This document shows positions 44,113-54,817 of a DNA stretch of 64,000 nt, one piece after another. The translations under genes and the position numbers were made by a program. Numbering within the stretch: position 1 is the first letter of the stretch; the number at the start of each line of letters is the position of its first letter. The stretch spans positions 1 through 64,000 of the forward strand of contig NZ_BMTL01000044.1 of assembly GCF_014649655.1 (NCBI RefSeq), written 5' to 3'. This stretch comes from Streptomyces humidus (GTDB taxonomy: Bacteria > Actinomycetota > Actinomycetes > Streptomycetales > Streptomycetaceae). Below the pieces are notes generated by a model. The model worked only from the letters and a program-made list of their open reading frames with translations, did no database searches and was not told the DNA's origin.

Positions 44113-45678
44113 CTACCGCGCCTCCTGGTCGCTGTCCGGGACCCGTGCCGCCCACATCGGCGGCCGCTCCGTCCCCCGCCGTCCCTCGCCCACCGCCTGA
44201 ACGGCGTGGGAGGTCCCCCCGCCGACACCCCCGCCGTTCTGCCGCGCCGGCCGCTCGCTCCGGCCGCGCAGTGCGGTGTGCAGCCCGTTCCACAGCGTGC
44301 CGTCGGTGCGGTCCCGCGGATCGGGGTCGATCAGCACCACACCGGTCACCGGAATGTGCTGGTCGGCGAGTTGCCGCGCCACGGTGTGCAGCCATGCGGC
44401 GCTGCCGTGCCCGGCCCGCACGACGAGCACGGTCCGGGTTCCGAGGTACTGCAGGTCGGTCCACGCCGTGCCGGGCGCCACCGAGCCGACGCCGATCCGG
44501 CGCTCCTCGGCCGGTCCGGCCGGGGCGTGCTCGCCGGTGACCACGGCCGGGTCCCCCGGCTTCGGGCGGCGGCCGGAGAGCTGCCGGCCGGGCAGACCGT
44601 CGACGACGACAACCGGTCCCTCCGCCGCGAGTGCCCTGGCGAGGTCCAGGGCGATCACGCTCGTGTTGCGCGCGCAGCCCAGTTCCAGCAGCGACAGGGG
44701 TTCCGCGGAGCCGCGCACGGCGCGCGCCAGGGACGTGGTGAGCCGTTCGCGTGCCGTCCGGGCCCGACGCCGCCGCCACCGCCCGCCCGGCCGGTGCGGC
44801 AGTTCCGCGATGACCGAGGCGCCGAGGTTCGCGGAGATGTCCCGGCGCAGCACGGGACGGTCCGCCACCACCGAGCCGACGGCGGCCACCGCGAGCCCGA
44901 GGAAGAGCCCGAGGAAGAGCCCGATCGCGGCGTCGGTGGCGGCGGCCCTGGGCAGGGAGTGCCGCACCGCGTACGGGGCGTCCACGATCTGCGTGCCGGC
45001 GACGAGCCGGGGCGTGCCGATGCTCGCCTCCGCGGCGCGCTGGCTGAAATCGGTGATCTGCGAGGTGAGTTCGGCCCGGCGGGCGTAGAGGGACTCCAGG
45101 TCCGCCGACGACCCCGGCCCGCTCGCCTCGGTTCCCTCTCCGATCGTCCTGTTGACCTGGGCCAGCTGGGCCTTCAGCTGGTCACGCTGGTCGAGCAGGG
45201 CCTTGGCCTCGGCTTTCGAGGACTCCTGTATCCGCTTCACATGGTCCGCGACGAAGGCGTCGGCCAACGCCTCGGCGCGGGCCACCGCTTCCGCGTCGCT
45301 GCCACCGGTCACGGTGATCTGCAGCAGGTTGTTGGTCAGACCGGCGCCGCTGTAGTCCCGCATGAAGTCCTCGGGCGTCTCCCGGGACCGCAGGGACTTC
45401 AGGGCCTTGTCGGCGATACGTGTGGTCTGCAGCAGCGCCACATCGGTGCGGATCAGCGTTCCGGGATCGTTCGGCTGGTCCTGCTCGTGCGCGACCAGGA
45501 TCTTGGTCACCGCGGTCGGCGGCTGCGGCAGCAGGAACGCCAGCGCCGCGCCGACGAGCAGCCCCAGCAGCGCGAGGGACCCCCAGAGGCGGCGCCGTCT
45601 GCGCACCGCCGCCACCAGAGCCTGCAGATCCAGCAGCGGAGCGGCGGCCGACGACTCCGCGGTCTTGCCCGTCGTCAC
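44113..45678 (-). CDS. Wzz/Chain-length determinant protein with degenerate kinase-like tail
   Basis: 521 residues. Two transmembrane helices (LWGSLALLGLLVGAALAFLL and AAIGLFLGLFLGLAVAAVG) flank an extracellular Wzz-type domain with coiled-coil (EAKALLDQRDQLKAQLAQVN). The C-terminal region resembles a BY-kinase fold (LSLLELGCARNTSVIALDLA, VVVVDGLPG), but the Walker A GxxxxGKT is replaced by GCARNTSV, so ATP binding is doubtful. It regulates chain length and assembly. GTG 45678 overlaps the preceding stop. Confidence 0.85.
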   Translation of the reverse strand: MTTGKTAESSAAAPLLDLQALVAAVRRRRRLWGSLALLGLLVGAALAFLLPQPPTAVTKILVAHEQDQPNDPGTLIRTDVALLQTTRIADKALKSLRSRETPEDFMRDYSGAGLTNNLLQITVTGGSDAEAVARAEALADAFVADHVKRIQESSKAEAKALLDQRDQLKAQLAQVNRTIGEGTEASGPGSSADLESLYARRAELTSQITDFSQRAAEASIGTPRLVAGTQIVDAPYAVRHSLPRAAATDAAIGLFLGLFLGLAVAAVGSVVADRPVLRRDISANLGASVIAELPHRPGGRWRRRRARTARERLTTSLARAVRGSAEPLSLLELGCARNTSVIALDLARALAAEGPVVVVDGLPGRQLSGRRPKPGDPAVVTGEHAPAGPAEERRIGVGSVAPGTAWTDLQYLGTRTVLVVRAGHGSAAWLHTVARQLADQHIPVTGVVLIDPDPRDRTDGTLWNGLHTALRGRSERPARQNGGGVGGGTSHAVQAVGEGRRGTERPPMWAARVPDSDQEAR

Positions 45679-47051
45679 TCTGTGGCTCCCGTCGCGTCGT
45701 CCCGTTCGCCGCCGATGGCCGCGAGCTCCGGCGCGGAGGCGCGCCGAGGGCGCCCGGCCGGCCGCGTCGCACGCACCGGACCGGCGAGGACGACGCCGAC
45801 GACCGCGTGCTTGGCGTCCACACACGCCTCGGCGATGCCGGCGAGCTCCGCCGCGGTCCAGCTGCCGGCGCTGAGCACGATCAGCGCCCCGGACTCGCGG
45901 CCGCGGTCCGGCACCATCGGCCGGGACACCGAGACCGCCCTCGCACGCAGCGACGGATCCGCGTCCGCCTCGACGACGAGCTGCCCGGCGGCCCGGCGGG
46001 CGATCTCGTCCCCCTCGGGGAAGACGACGAGCAGCCGCCGCGGGGCCGACAGCCGATCCCGGAGGCGGGAGCACACCCGCCGGTAGCGGATCTGCCGGCT
46101 GGCCTCGTCGCCGGACGTCTGCGGAGCCGGGATGTCCCACCGGACGTCGAGGCCCAGCAGCCTGCGGATCCGGGCCCGCGGGCCACGGCCCTCCGGCCGG
46201 TGCGTGGGCCGTTCGACGGGTACGTCGACGGTGCCCAGCAGCGTGGAGCCCAGCGCCGCGGCGATCTCCGGCTCGCTGCGCAGCCGGCGGCTCATCCGCG
46301 CGCCGGCGAGATGGCCGATGACCGCGAGCAGGAAGAACAGCAGCGCCCCGCCCGCGACGAGCTGCGTCCTCGTCGGCGGCGCCTCGCCGGCCGGCCGGGC
46401 CGCCGACCCCATGACGACCATGTTCTTCGCCTCGTCGCCGGCCGGGTCGGCCTGCTCGATGGTGTTGATGGCCTCCCGCAGCGCGGTGCGCAGCTTCTCC
46501 AGCTCGGTGCGGGTCTGCACGCTCTCCACGGTCTGCCCCGGATCGGTCGCGTCGGCCAGCTTGCTGATGCGGCGGCTGGTGGCCTCGACCGACTTCTGCA
46601 GCGCGGCGAGCTCCTTCGCCGCCTCCGGGTCGGCGCTCTCGCTCGCGATCCGTGTGGCGTAGGCGACGAACTCCTTGGCCACGTCGTCGGAGAGCAGCTG
46701 TGCGCGCTCCGGGGTGCCGGCCGTGCCGGAGATCTTGATGATGTTCCCGTCGCTCGCCTTGGCGCTGACCTGGTCCCGCAGATCGCTGCCGCTCACCCCG
46801 GTCCAGCCGAGCGTGGCGGCCGCGCGGTCGACCACCACCGAACTGGTCGCCACCTCCGTCTGCGTCAGCAGCTCGCGCTCCTCCCACGTCCCGGGCAGCA
46901 GCACCGACGCCGAGGTCGTGTAGCGCGGCGGGAACAGCAGGGAGGCGCCGTAGCCGACGAGCGCACCCACCAGGGCGAACATGGTGAGCAGCCGCCAGCG
47001 CCGACGGATAATCCGCCCGATGGTGACCAGGCGTATCGTGTCATCGCTCAA
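45675..47051 (-). CDS. Wzz-like chain-length determinant protein
   Basis: 458 residues. Wzz domain: helix 1 (LLTMFALVGALVGYGASLLF), a periplasm-like segment with a coiled coil (LQKSVEATSRRISKL), and helix 2 (LVAGGALLFFLLAVIGHLAG). The C-terminal part has alpha/beta pattern (RLLVVFPEGDEIARRAA, GALIVLSAGSW) with no visible Walker A. Two Wzz proteins in a row, each with a kinase-like tail, may form a heteromeric regulator. The ORF opens with TTG 47051 and overlaps the GT4 gene by 11 nt. Confidence 0.82.
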   Translation of the reverse strand: MSDDTIRLVTIGRIIRRRWRLLTMFALVGALVGYGASLLFPPRYTTSASVLLPGTWEERELLTQTEVATSSVVVDRAAATLGWTGVSGSDLRDQVSAKASDGNIIKISGTAGTPERAQLLSDDVAKEFVAYATRIASESADPEAAKELAALQKSVEATSRRISKLADATDPGQTVESVQTRTELEKLRTALREAINTIEQADPAGDEAKNMVVMGSAARPAGEAPPTRTQLVAGGALLFFLLAVIGHLAGARMSRRLRSEPEIAAALGSTLLGTVDVPVERPTHRPEGRGPRARIRRLLGLDVRWDIPAPQTSGDEASRQIRYRRVCSRLRDRLSAPRRLLVVFPEGDEIARRAAGQLVVEADADPSLRARAVSVSRPMVPDRGRESGALIVLSAGSWTAAELAGIAEACVDAKHAVVGVVLAGPVRATRPAGRPRRASAPELAAIGGERDDATGATE

Positions 47052-48316
47052 TGGTGCGGCCTTCCCCGTCCGGGTCCGGGTCGCGCGCCGTCACCGGAGC
47101 CCGGCCACCGCAGGCGGCGTCGTAGGCGGCGAGCAGCGATCGCTGGGAGTTCCGCCAGGACAGCGGCCCGCCGATCCGCTCCTGGCCGATCTTGCCCATC
47201 AGGGCCCGCTTCTCCGGGTCGTCCAGCAGCAGGGCGATGAGCCGGGCGAACTCGCCCTCGTCGTCGGAGGGCGCGTACACGGCGGCGTCACCGGCGGAGA
47301 CCCGCGCCTCCCGGAGGTCGAACGAGACGACGGGCCGGCCCATCACCATGTACTCGAGGACCTTGTTCATGGTCGACACGTCGTTGAGCGGATTGTTCGG
47401 GTCGGGGGAGAGGCACACGTCCGCGGTGGACAGGTAGCGCACCAGGTCGGCGTCCGGAATGCGCCCGGTGAACTCCACCTGCTCCGCGAGCCCGAGCCGC
47501 CGGGACAGCTCCACCATCGCGTCGAAGGTGTCGCCGCCGCCGACGAACACCGCGTGCCAGTCGGTCCGCCCGGCCTCGTCGCGGAGCTTCGCGAGGGCCC
47601 GCAAGGCATAGTCGACGCCGTCCTGCGGGCCCATGACGCCGAGATAGCACAGCAGATGAGGCTTGCCGCGCTTCAACTCCGGCTCGGGCGGCACGGGATG
47701 GAACCGGTCGACGTCGGGCGCGCTGCGCACCACGAAGACGTCCGACGGCCGCTTGCCGCCGCGGCGCACCGCGACGTCCCGGTAGCTCTCGTTCGTGGCC
47801 AGCACGACGTCGGCGGCCCGGTAGGTCCGCCGTTCCAGCGCGCACACCGCGCGGTAGAGCAGGTCCTCGCCGCGGCCGAACCGGGACAGGTACAGCTCGG
47901 GCACCAGGTCGTGCTGGTCGAAGACGAACCGCGCTCCGCGCCGCTTCATCCACAGCGCCGGCAGGAACAGCAGGTCGGGCGGGTTGCAGGCGTGGACCAC
48001 GTCGACCGGGCCGACCTTCCGGGCCAGCCGGACCGTGTGCCACAGCGCCGTTCCGTACTCCCGCAGATAGCCGGCCGGCCCTCCGGTGGCCGCGCGCAAC
48101 GGGTAGCGGTGGATCCGCACCCCGTCGATCTCGGCCTCCGGCTCCGTGTCCCGCTTGCCGCCCTGCGGACAGATGACGTGGACCGTCCAGCCCGCGTCGC
48201 GCAGCGTCGTGCACTCCTGCCACACCCGCCGGTCGAACGGCACCGACAGGTTCTCCACCAGGATCAGCGCGCGCCGCTGCGGGCGGTCGCCGCCGGCCGT
48301 GTCGCCGGACACCGTG

Positions 48317-48336
<20 letters not shown>
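47041..48336 (-). CDS. glycosyltransferase family 4, second copy
   Basis: 431 residues. LILVENLSVPFDRRVWQECTTLRDAGW opens the GT-B N-domain; HACNPPDLLFLPALWM and FDQHDLVPELYL follow. The donor site has CYLGVMGPQDGVDYALRAL and STMNKVLEYMVMGRPVVSFDL. This is the WbuB/WsaF-like group common in actinobacterial exopolysaccharide loci. It overlaps the dehydrogenase gene by 20 nt. Confidence 0.92.
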
Positions 48337-49642
<1,306 letters not shown>

Positions 49643-49724
49643 GACTCGTTCCTCCCCCCGGGCAGGCCCCACCGGCCTGCGGTCCGCGCGCCGTCCGTAC
49701 CGCTGAGTCGCGGTCCCCCGCGCA

Positions 49725-51203
49725 TCAGTAGGCCCCCTGGCCGTAGAGCACCGCACGCAGCGTCTTCCACAAGATCACCGTGTCCAGGGCGAGCGACCAG
49801 TCCTCCACGTACCGCAGGTCCAGCCGGACCGCCTCCTCCCACGACAGGTCGCTGCGCCCGCTGATCTGCCACAGCCCCGTGAGTCCGGGCTTGACCAGCA
49901 GCCGCCGCCGGATGTCCGGGCCGTACGCGGCGGACTCCTCCGGCAGCGGAGGCCGCGGACCGACGAGCGACATCGATCCGGTGAGCACGTTGAACAGCTG
50001 CGGGAGTTCGTCGATCGAGTACCGGCGCAGCACCCCTCCCACCCGGGTCACCCGCGGATCCCGGCGGAGCTTGAACAGCGGGCCGGCGCCCTCGTTGAGG
50101 TCGGCCAGCTGGGCACGCGCCCGGTCGGCGTCGGCGACCATGGTGCGGAACTTGAGAATGGTGAACTCGCCGCCGTCCTTGCCGACCCTGCGCTGGCGGT
50201 AGAACACCCCGCCCCGGCTGTCCATCAGCACGAGCAGCCCCACGAACACCATCAGCGGCGCGAACAGGACCAGCAGGACGGCCGCGCCCAGCCGGTCGAC
50301 GACCTCTTTGACCGCCCGGCGGCCCCCGGTGAAGGTCGGCATGCTGACCCGCAGCAGCGGGATCCCCAGCACGGCGTCGATGTGCAGCCGCGGGCCGGCC
50401 ACCTCCATGAGCACGGGGGCCACGACCATCTCGGTGTCGGTGCCCTCGAGGTTCCAGGCCAGCCGCTGCAGCCGGTGCGGTGACCAGTGCGGGTCGGGCG
50501 TGACCGCGACGACGCGGTAGCCGTCGCCGTGGACGTGCTTGGCGACGTCCGACAGCCGGCCGACGACTCGCACCCCGTCCAGCAGGTCGCCGTCGAGTCC
50601 GGGACCGTCCGTCGTGCACACCGCGTCCACCCGCCAGCCGAGGTGCGGGAACTTGCGGGTCCGGCTGATCAGGTCCCGCACGGTGTCCGGGCTCCCGGCC
50701 GCGAGCACCGGCCGCAGACACAGCCCTTCCTTGCGCTGCCTGTGCAGCCCGAGGCGCAGCAGATATCTCGCGGTCATGGTGACGAGCGCGATCGCCGGGA
50801 TGGCGACGAAGATCCAGAGCTTGATGTTGCGCGAGGTGAGGGCGATCCCGCCGAGCGCCAGGACGACGGTCGCCGCGAAGAGCGAGCGTCCGAGCCGGCG
50901 GAACTCCTCGGCGCCCTGGCCGAGCACGGCAGGTGTCCAGGCCCGGCTCACCGCGAGCGACCCCAGCACCAGCAGCTCGGTGCCGAACGCGAGTATCCCC
51001 CACTTCTCATGCCAGTTGGCCGCGTCCCGGGCCCCGAAGAAGTTGCCGATCCCCGCCACCACGAAGGCGGTGGCCACGGTGTCGCTGGTGATCACGGTAC
51101 GGCGGTACCGCTGCTCCCAGTCGCTCGCGGGCCGGCTGACCGCTCCGTTCGCCGGACGCCCGCGCGTCGACGGAAACGGGCTGACCAATTCCCCTTGCCG
51201 CAC
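49725..51203 (-). CDS. exopolysaccharide polyprenyl-phosphate glycosyl-1-phosphate transferase (WcaJ-like), first gene of the locus
   Basis: 492 residues. Four N-terminal transmembrane helices (VATAFVVAGIGNFFGA, WGILAFGTELLVLGSLAV, LFAATVVLALGGIAL, LWIFVAIPAIALVTM) precede a CoA-binding-like domain. A fifth (LGAAVLLVLFAPLMVFVGLLVL) leads to the catalytic domain: RRVGKDGGEFTILKFRTM, LRRYSIDELPQLFNVLTGSMSLVGPRPPLP, and KPGLTGLWQISGRSDLSW. It puts the first sugar-phosphate on undecaprenyl phosphate. GTG 51203 was chosen for its G-rich leader and standard length. Confidence 0.92.
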   Translation of the reverse strand: MRQGELVSPFPSTRGRPANGAVSRPASDWEQRYRRTVITSDTVATAFVVAGIGNFFGARDAANWHEKWGILAFGTELLVLGSLAVSRAWTPAVLGQGAEEFRRLGRSLFAATVVLALGGIALTSRNIKLWIFVAIPAIALVTMTARYLLRLGLHRQRKEGLCLRPVLAAGSPDTVRDLISRTRKFPHLGWRVDAVCTTDGPGLDGDLLDGVRVVGRLSDVAKHVHGDGYRVVAVTPDPHWSPHRLQRLAWNLEGTDTEMVVAPVLMEVAGPRLHIDAVLGIPLLRVSMPTFTGGRRAVKEVVDRLGAAVLLVLFAPLMVFVGLLVLMDSRGGVFYRQRRVGKDGGEFTILKFRTMVADADRARAQLADLNEGAGPLFKLRRDPRVTRVGGVLRRYSIDELPQLFNVLTGSMSLVGPRPPLPEESAAYGPDIRRRLLVKPGLTGLWQISGRSDLSWEEAVRLDLRYVEDWSLALDTVILWKTLRAVLYGQGAY

Positions 51204-51245
51204 AGAACCCCCCAGGTTCCCAGTGATTTCGACGTGATCGCCGCC

Positions 51246-51372
51246 GGGAGGCCCCCGCCTCCCGCACTGTGCCTCCCCTCGGGAGGCCCCCACCTCCCGC
51301 ACTGTCGCCCGCCCGGGAGGCCCCCGCCTCCCGCGCCGCGCTGTTCCTCCCCTCGGGAGGCCCCCGCCTCCC
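51246..51372. repeat. four-copy hairpin array in the leader of the polysaccharide operon
   Basis: GGGAGGCCCCCGCCTCCC occurs at 51246-51263, 51315-51332 and 51355-51372; a copy with one change (A for G) is at 51281-51298. Each makes a 6-7 bp stem with a C4-type loop. Spacings are 35, 34 and 40 bp. The array begins 43 bp upstream of the first gene's start, so it would lie in the 5' leader RNA on the minus strand. Confidence 0.88.
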
Positions 51373-52102
51373 GTGCACGACCTACCGGATTCCGGCTATT
51401 GCAGAGTCGCTCGGGCACCCCGCCCCGGCGGCAGCGGACATGCCTGTGCCATCGGAGTCCTGAGATGCGCGAGAACCTTTCGGAACCTCGGGTGCTCCCC
51501 GCACTCAAGGCTCTCTCGGGTTCCGTGAATTGGTGCTCCCTACGTCTGGCACCGGGAAGCCGACTGTGGGCTTTCGCTGTTGCCGGACCTATTGATCATT
51601 ACGGGTTGCCTCATGTCCGAACGGCTGAAGCAAGGTCAATCTAGACCATCGAGGCCGGTATGAAGAGAGGATGTGTGTAATTTGTGCTTAAGCTTTGATT
51701 CTTGATCAATCGGCCGGCGACCACCCGTGGACGCCTCGCCGTCACCACCCGCTCCAACGGCCCGCGGGGCCCCTGGGCACGGCTCCCGCGCGGTAGCGAT
51801 CATCGAGCGCGCAGGCCCTGCGCGGCCTCGGTCCGGCGGCAGTTGCCCGGTTCCCCGTTGTGCGCGGACGGACGCCCGGAAGTTTCGGTGCGGACACCTG
51901 GAAGTCCCGGTGTCGCGATATCGCCTTGCCCCGGGCGCTGCGGGAAGGCACGCGCACGGTGAAGCCGACGCTCGAGCGGAGCGGGCCGGATCGGCATTCA
52001 GGCCGCCGGGGGACACCCCAGCAAGATCCATTATGCGGTGCCCGTCGAAGAATGCGCATTCGGCATGCGCGCCAGGCATATGCATTTCGATGCCGTCGAG
52101 AC
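51373..52102. other. long upstream region of the polysaccharide operon
   Basis: No gene is supported here. Bases 51585-51720 are clearly less GC-rich (for example TGTGTAATTTGTGCTTAAGC) and include TTGATCAA and TTGACC elements on the minus strand, so the operon promoter probably lies here. The longest open frame (minus, 51636-52283) has no family pattern and poor codon bias. Confidence 0.5.
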
Positions 52103-52157
52103 GGCGAACGTATACGGAGGGCGGCGAACGTATACGGGGGGTGGCGAATATATGCGG
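52103..52157. repeat. three 20-bp-spaced repeats with CGTATACG core
   Basis: GGCGAACGTATACGG is at 52103-52117 and 52123-52137, and GGCGAATATATGCGG at 52143-52157. The start-to-start period is exactly 20 bp, about two helical turns. The palindromic CGTATACG core and regular spacing suggest cooperative protein binding. It lies about 900 bp upstream of the operon and 418 bp beyond the end of the 52575 gene. Confidence 0.75.
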
Positions 52158-52574
52158 TCGGTTCCGTGGGGGCGCGTTCACGGCGCGGGGGAGCGCCGGA
52201 AGAGAAGGAAGCGCCGCACGGCTACGACGCCGCCCCCACGCCTCACCCCGGCCGGCGCGAGGCCTGACGGGGGGCGAGATCACCGGGACCGTCCCCGCGG
52301 GGCGCCGGGAAACACGCTGATGCGGCCATTACGCGGGCGACCTGGCCGGCGACGGTGACGGTGATGGCGACGGGCCCGAGTGGGTGTCGGCGTCCGGGGC
52401 CGGGCCTGCTTGCCCGGCATGGCGGCAGCTCTTCGTGCGCCCGTCTGTCACCGGCCCACGCCCGGTCCGGGGCACTCCTGAGCGGCCGTGCGGCTGCGGC
52501 TGCTGGTGCGGTCGGCGGGTACCGGCCGCACCCGCACCAGCACCCGCTCGACACAGGTCCGTCGCGGCGCGCGC
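52158..52574. other. 417-bp region without supported gene
   Basis: This lies downstream of the 52575 minus-strand gene. No strong hairpin or family-like coding stretch was found. Small overlapping frames exist on both strands but show no recognised motif. Confidence 0.35.
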
Positions 52575-52949
52575 TCAGCGGTCGGAGTAGCTGAAGTCGC
52601 CCACGGTCCAGGCGCTGACGTCCTCGATCGCCACGCGGTACATGCCGCCCGTCTCCGGGATCCCCACCGTGCCCTGGAGGATCCGGGCGACATGGAAGTG
52701 CAGATGCGTCGGCGGCCCCTCCTTCCCGGGTGTGGCGAAGACGGCGGAGAACTCGCCCAGGCGGTCCGAATCCGTCAGCACCTCCGACACCCGCTGTCTC
52801 CACACCCCCTCGGGAGCCAAGCGACCGGTGATGACAGCGCCACCGGTGACCACGGTCAGGGACATCTGGTTGCTCTGCTCGGACTCCACCAGGGCGGCGA
52901 CGGCGACCAGCAGTTCGTCAGGCTTCGACACGGGACAGATTGTATTCAC
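52575..52949 (-). CDS. small conserved protein, GvpU-like
   Basis: 124 residues: LLVAVAALVESEQSNQMSLTVVTGGAVITGRLAPEG, then THLHFHVARILQGTVGIPETGG and YRVAIEDVSAWTVGDFSY. The pattern of a short helical start, a beta segment with GGxxITGxL and a later beta segment resembles the accessory gas-vesicle GvpU group found singly in many actinomycetes. No other gas-vesicle gene is present, so the role is open. Confidence 0.6.
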   Translation of the reverse strand: MNTICPVSKPDELLVAVAALVESEQSNQMSLTVVTGGAVITGRLAPEGVWRQRVSEVLTDSDRLGEFSAVFATPGKEGPPTHLHFHVARILQGTVGIPETGGMYRVAIEDVSAWTVGDFSYSDR

Positions 52950-53135
52950 CGGCCGTCCGGCTGGTGGGGCGGTACGCCCTGACCGGCCGGACGGACTCTC
53001 TCGATCTCGCCGCCGGCCCCCGCCGGACCTGGCGAGCGGCCAGATCGTCAGTGGTCCGACCGCAGCGGGTTACCTCATGTTCCAGCGCGCAGAAATCTGT
53101 ATCCGTCGGAGTAGACATTGTGCAGGGGGGTGGTT

Positions 53136-53204
53136 ATGGTTTCACTCGTAGCCGAGATCGAGCAGGACCCGGCAGAGACGAACAGCCGGGAGCAGTACGC
53201 GTAG
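53136..53204 (+). CDS. 22-codon small ORF with strong ribosome-binding site
   Basis: ATG 53136 follows GGGGGGTGG by three bases and reads MVSLVAEIEQDPAETNSREQ, then Tyr-Ala and TAG. An AT-richer segment (AGAAATCTGTATCC, 53090s) upstream could be a promoter. It opens a G-rich + strand stretch that ends at the hairpin at 53761. It may be a leader peptide or the start of a frameshifted gene. Homology unknown. Confidence 0.4.
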   Translation: MVSLVAEIEQDPAETNSREQYA

Positions 53205-53760
53205 TCGGTAGTTCGCAGGACGGTGCGGTGGTGGAGTGTCGAAGCCAGTGTTCTCGCAGGACGGCGACGGGACTGACGACCGCACCGGGTGGCCCGCAGT
53301 GATCAGGGGCCGCCGGAAGCAGTACCGCAAGGGCAGTACCAGCAGTGAGGCAAGTGAGCGGTACCCCGGTGAAGGCGTCGGCTGCGGGCGCGCGCACCGG
53401 GAGGTCCGGCAGTGGGGTTCCGAGCCAGAGCAGATGCTGGACGGGCGACGGGGCCGGCTGCCGGAGGGTGGCGCTTCGCGAGGCCACCGGTGGTTCGCAG
53501 TACCGGCGGTGCACAGGATGCAGCAGGGCGCACCGCCCGCATGGCAAGTGATCGGTTCAGAGGGAAGAGCGGAGGGCTTCAGCGCCATCAGGATCGCCCG
53601 GGCGGAAGTGGTGAACCCGGGTACCGCAGGACATCGACAGTGAGGTGGTCTCCGGTCAAGCAACCGCGATCCCCGCGCCCCCGACAGCGTCTCGGTCGGG
53701 TCAGCGGACACAGAAGGCCGGCGAAGCAGTAGGGCCGGCAGATGGTGTAGCAGTTCCTTC
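53205..53760 (+). other. G-rich stretch without convincing gene; possible structured RNA
   Basis: The + strand has a clear G-over-C excess (roughly 24-27 G versus 13-15 C per 60 bases in several lines). Short elements recur, such as CGCAGGACGG (53215, 53255) and GGCAAGTGA (53350s, 53540s). The frame 53236-53643 is open but shows no family pattern and only moderate codon bias. The stretch runs from a small ORF to a strong hairpin. Confidence 0.35.
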
Positions 53761-53793
53761 GGGGCCCCGGTGTCGCCACGACACCGGGGCCCC
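53761..53793 (+). terminator. 15-bp stem hairpin
   Basis: GGGGCCCCGGTGTCG (53761-53775) pairs perfectly with CGACACCGGGGCCCC (53779-53793) around CCA. It is the strongest stem in the window and looks like a high-GC terminator without U-tract. Confidence 0.7.
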
Positions 53794-54247
53794 TCGACCG
53801 TGCGGCGTGCCTGATCGCTTCCCCCGGCTCATGGGCCCCGTCGGGACGGGTGCACGGCTGTCAGGTCGGGGACAGGCGGCATCTGTGGCGCAGCCCGTGC
53901 GAAGCCGCCCACGGCGAGGTGGAGGCGCACAGCAGCTGCTGGGCCACCGTCCTGGACGCACCCATCCACGACGGGCCACGCGCCCGAACCAACCTGGAGC
54001 GCCGGCGCCAAGTTCGTGACCTGCTCGATCAGGTCGTGGGCCTGCTCTGTATCGGAGGCCTCGTCTCTCGACTGCGGTCAGCGCGACATGATGGCCGGCT
54101 GTGCTGCGCCTGTGCGTTTGCCCGGATCGTCGCCACGGGTCAGTGGACCGCACGCTCGTCCGGGACGAGCGCCACCTGCGCCAGGCATACCGCCGACGGG
54201 AAACCGGAAGGCTTGCAAATGTGCCCGAATAGAGTTGGGTTCATCAC
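53794..54247. other. 454-bp region upstream of the TetR gene
   Basis: No gene is supported. It contains the promoter of the TetR gene; the last ~40 bp (GCTTGCAAATGTGCCCGAAT) are AT-richer than the surroundings. Confidence 0.35.
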
Positions 54248-54817
54248 ATGAGCACCGAAGAGAAGCAGAGCCCCCGAGAACGGTTGCTGGAGGCGGCGGC
54301 CACGCTCACCTACCGAGACGGCGTCGGTGTCGGCATCGAGGCGCTGTGCAAGGCGGCGGGAGTGTCGAAGCGCTCCATGTACCAGCTGTTCGAGAGCAAG
54401 GACGAACTGCTGGCAGCCAGCCTTGAACGACGCGCCTCCGTCTTCGTGGCGAGGCTCCTGCCTGCGGCGGACGCCGGCCTTTCATCCCGCGAGCGGATCT
54501 TGTACGTCTTCGAGCAGGTGGAATCGCAGGCGGGTGCGCCGGAGTTTCGCGGCTGTCCGTACTTGGCTGTGCAGATCGAGCTCAAGGATCAGAGCCACCC
54601 TGCTAGCCAGGTGGCCCATCGGGTCAAGGAGAACCTGACAGCCTTCTTCCGTGCCGAGGCCGAACAAGGCGGGGCGAGCGATCCCGACCTGCTGGCCCGG
54701 CAGCTCAGTCTGGTCTTCGACGGCGCCAGCGCCCGTGCCGGGATCGGCGCCGACAGGCTGCCGGGGCTGATCGCGCCCACGGTGGCCACCCTGCTCGATG
54801 CGGCAGGCGTGCACTGA
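54248..54817 (+). CDS. TetR/AcrR family regulator
   Basis: 189 residues. Helix-turn-helix: RERLLEAAATLTYRDGVGVG, IEALCKAAGVSKRSMYQLFESKDELL. The C-terminal domain (RILYVFEQVESQAGAPEFRGCPYL) is the TetR_C type in which a Cys follows RG. It is convergent with the MFS exporter gene at 54992-56434. The target genes are not evident from position. Confidence 0.9.
   Translation: MSTEEKQSPRERLLEAAATLTYRDGVGVGIEALCKAAGVSKRSMYQLFESKDELLAASLERRASVFVARLLPAADAGLSSRERILYVFEQVESQAGAPEFRGCPYLAVQIELKDQSHPASQVAHRVKENLTAFFRAEAEQGGASDPDLLARQLSLVFDGASARAGIGADRLPGLIAPTVATLLDAAGVH

Noticed and set aside
51246..51372. CRISPR array
   Set aside because: The units are self-complementary, spacing is irregular, the spacers are themselves C/T-rich and similar, and there are no cas genes.
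51636..52283. Possible 215-residue gene upstream of the polysaccharide operon
   Set aside because: Poor codon bias, no motif, and it covers repeats and AT-rich DNA that look regulatory.
53205..53760. Group II intron or retron RNA
   Set aside because: No domain V-like hairpin and no reverse transcriptase gene; left as an unexplained region.
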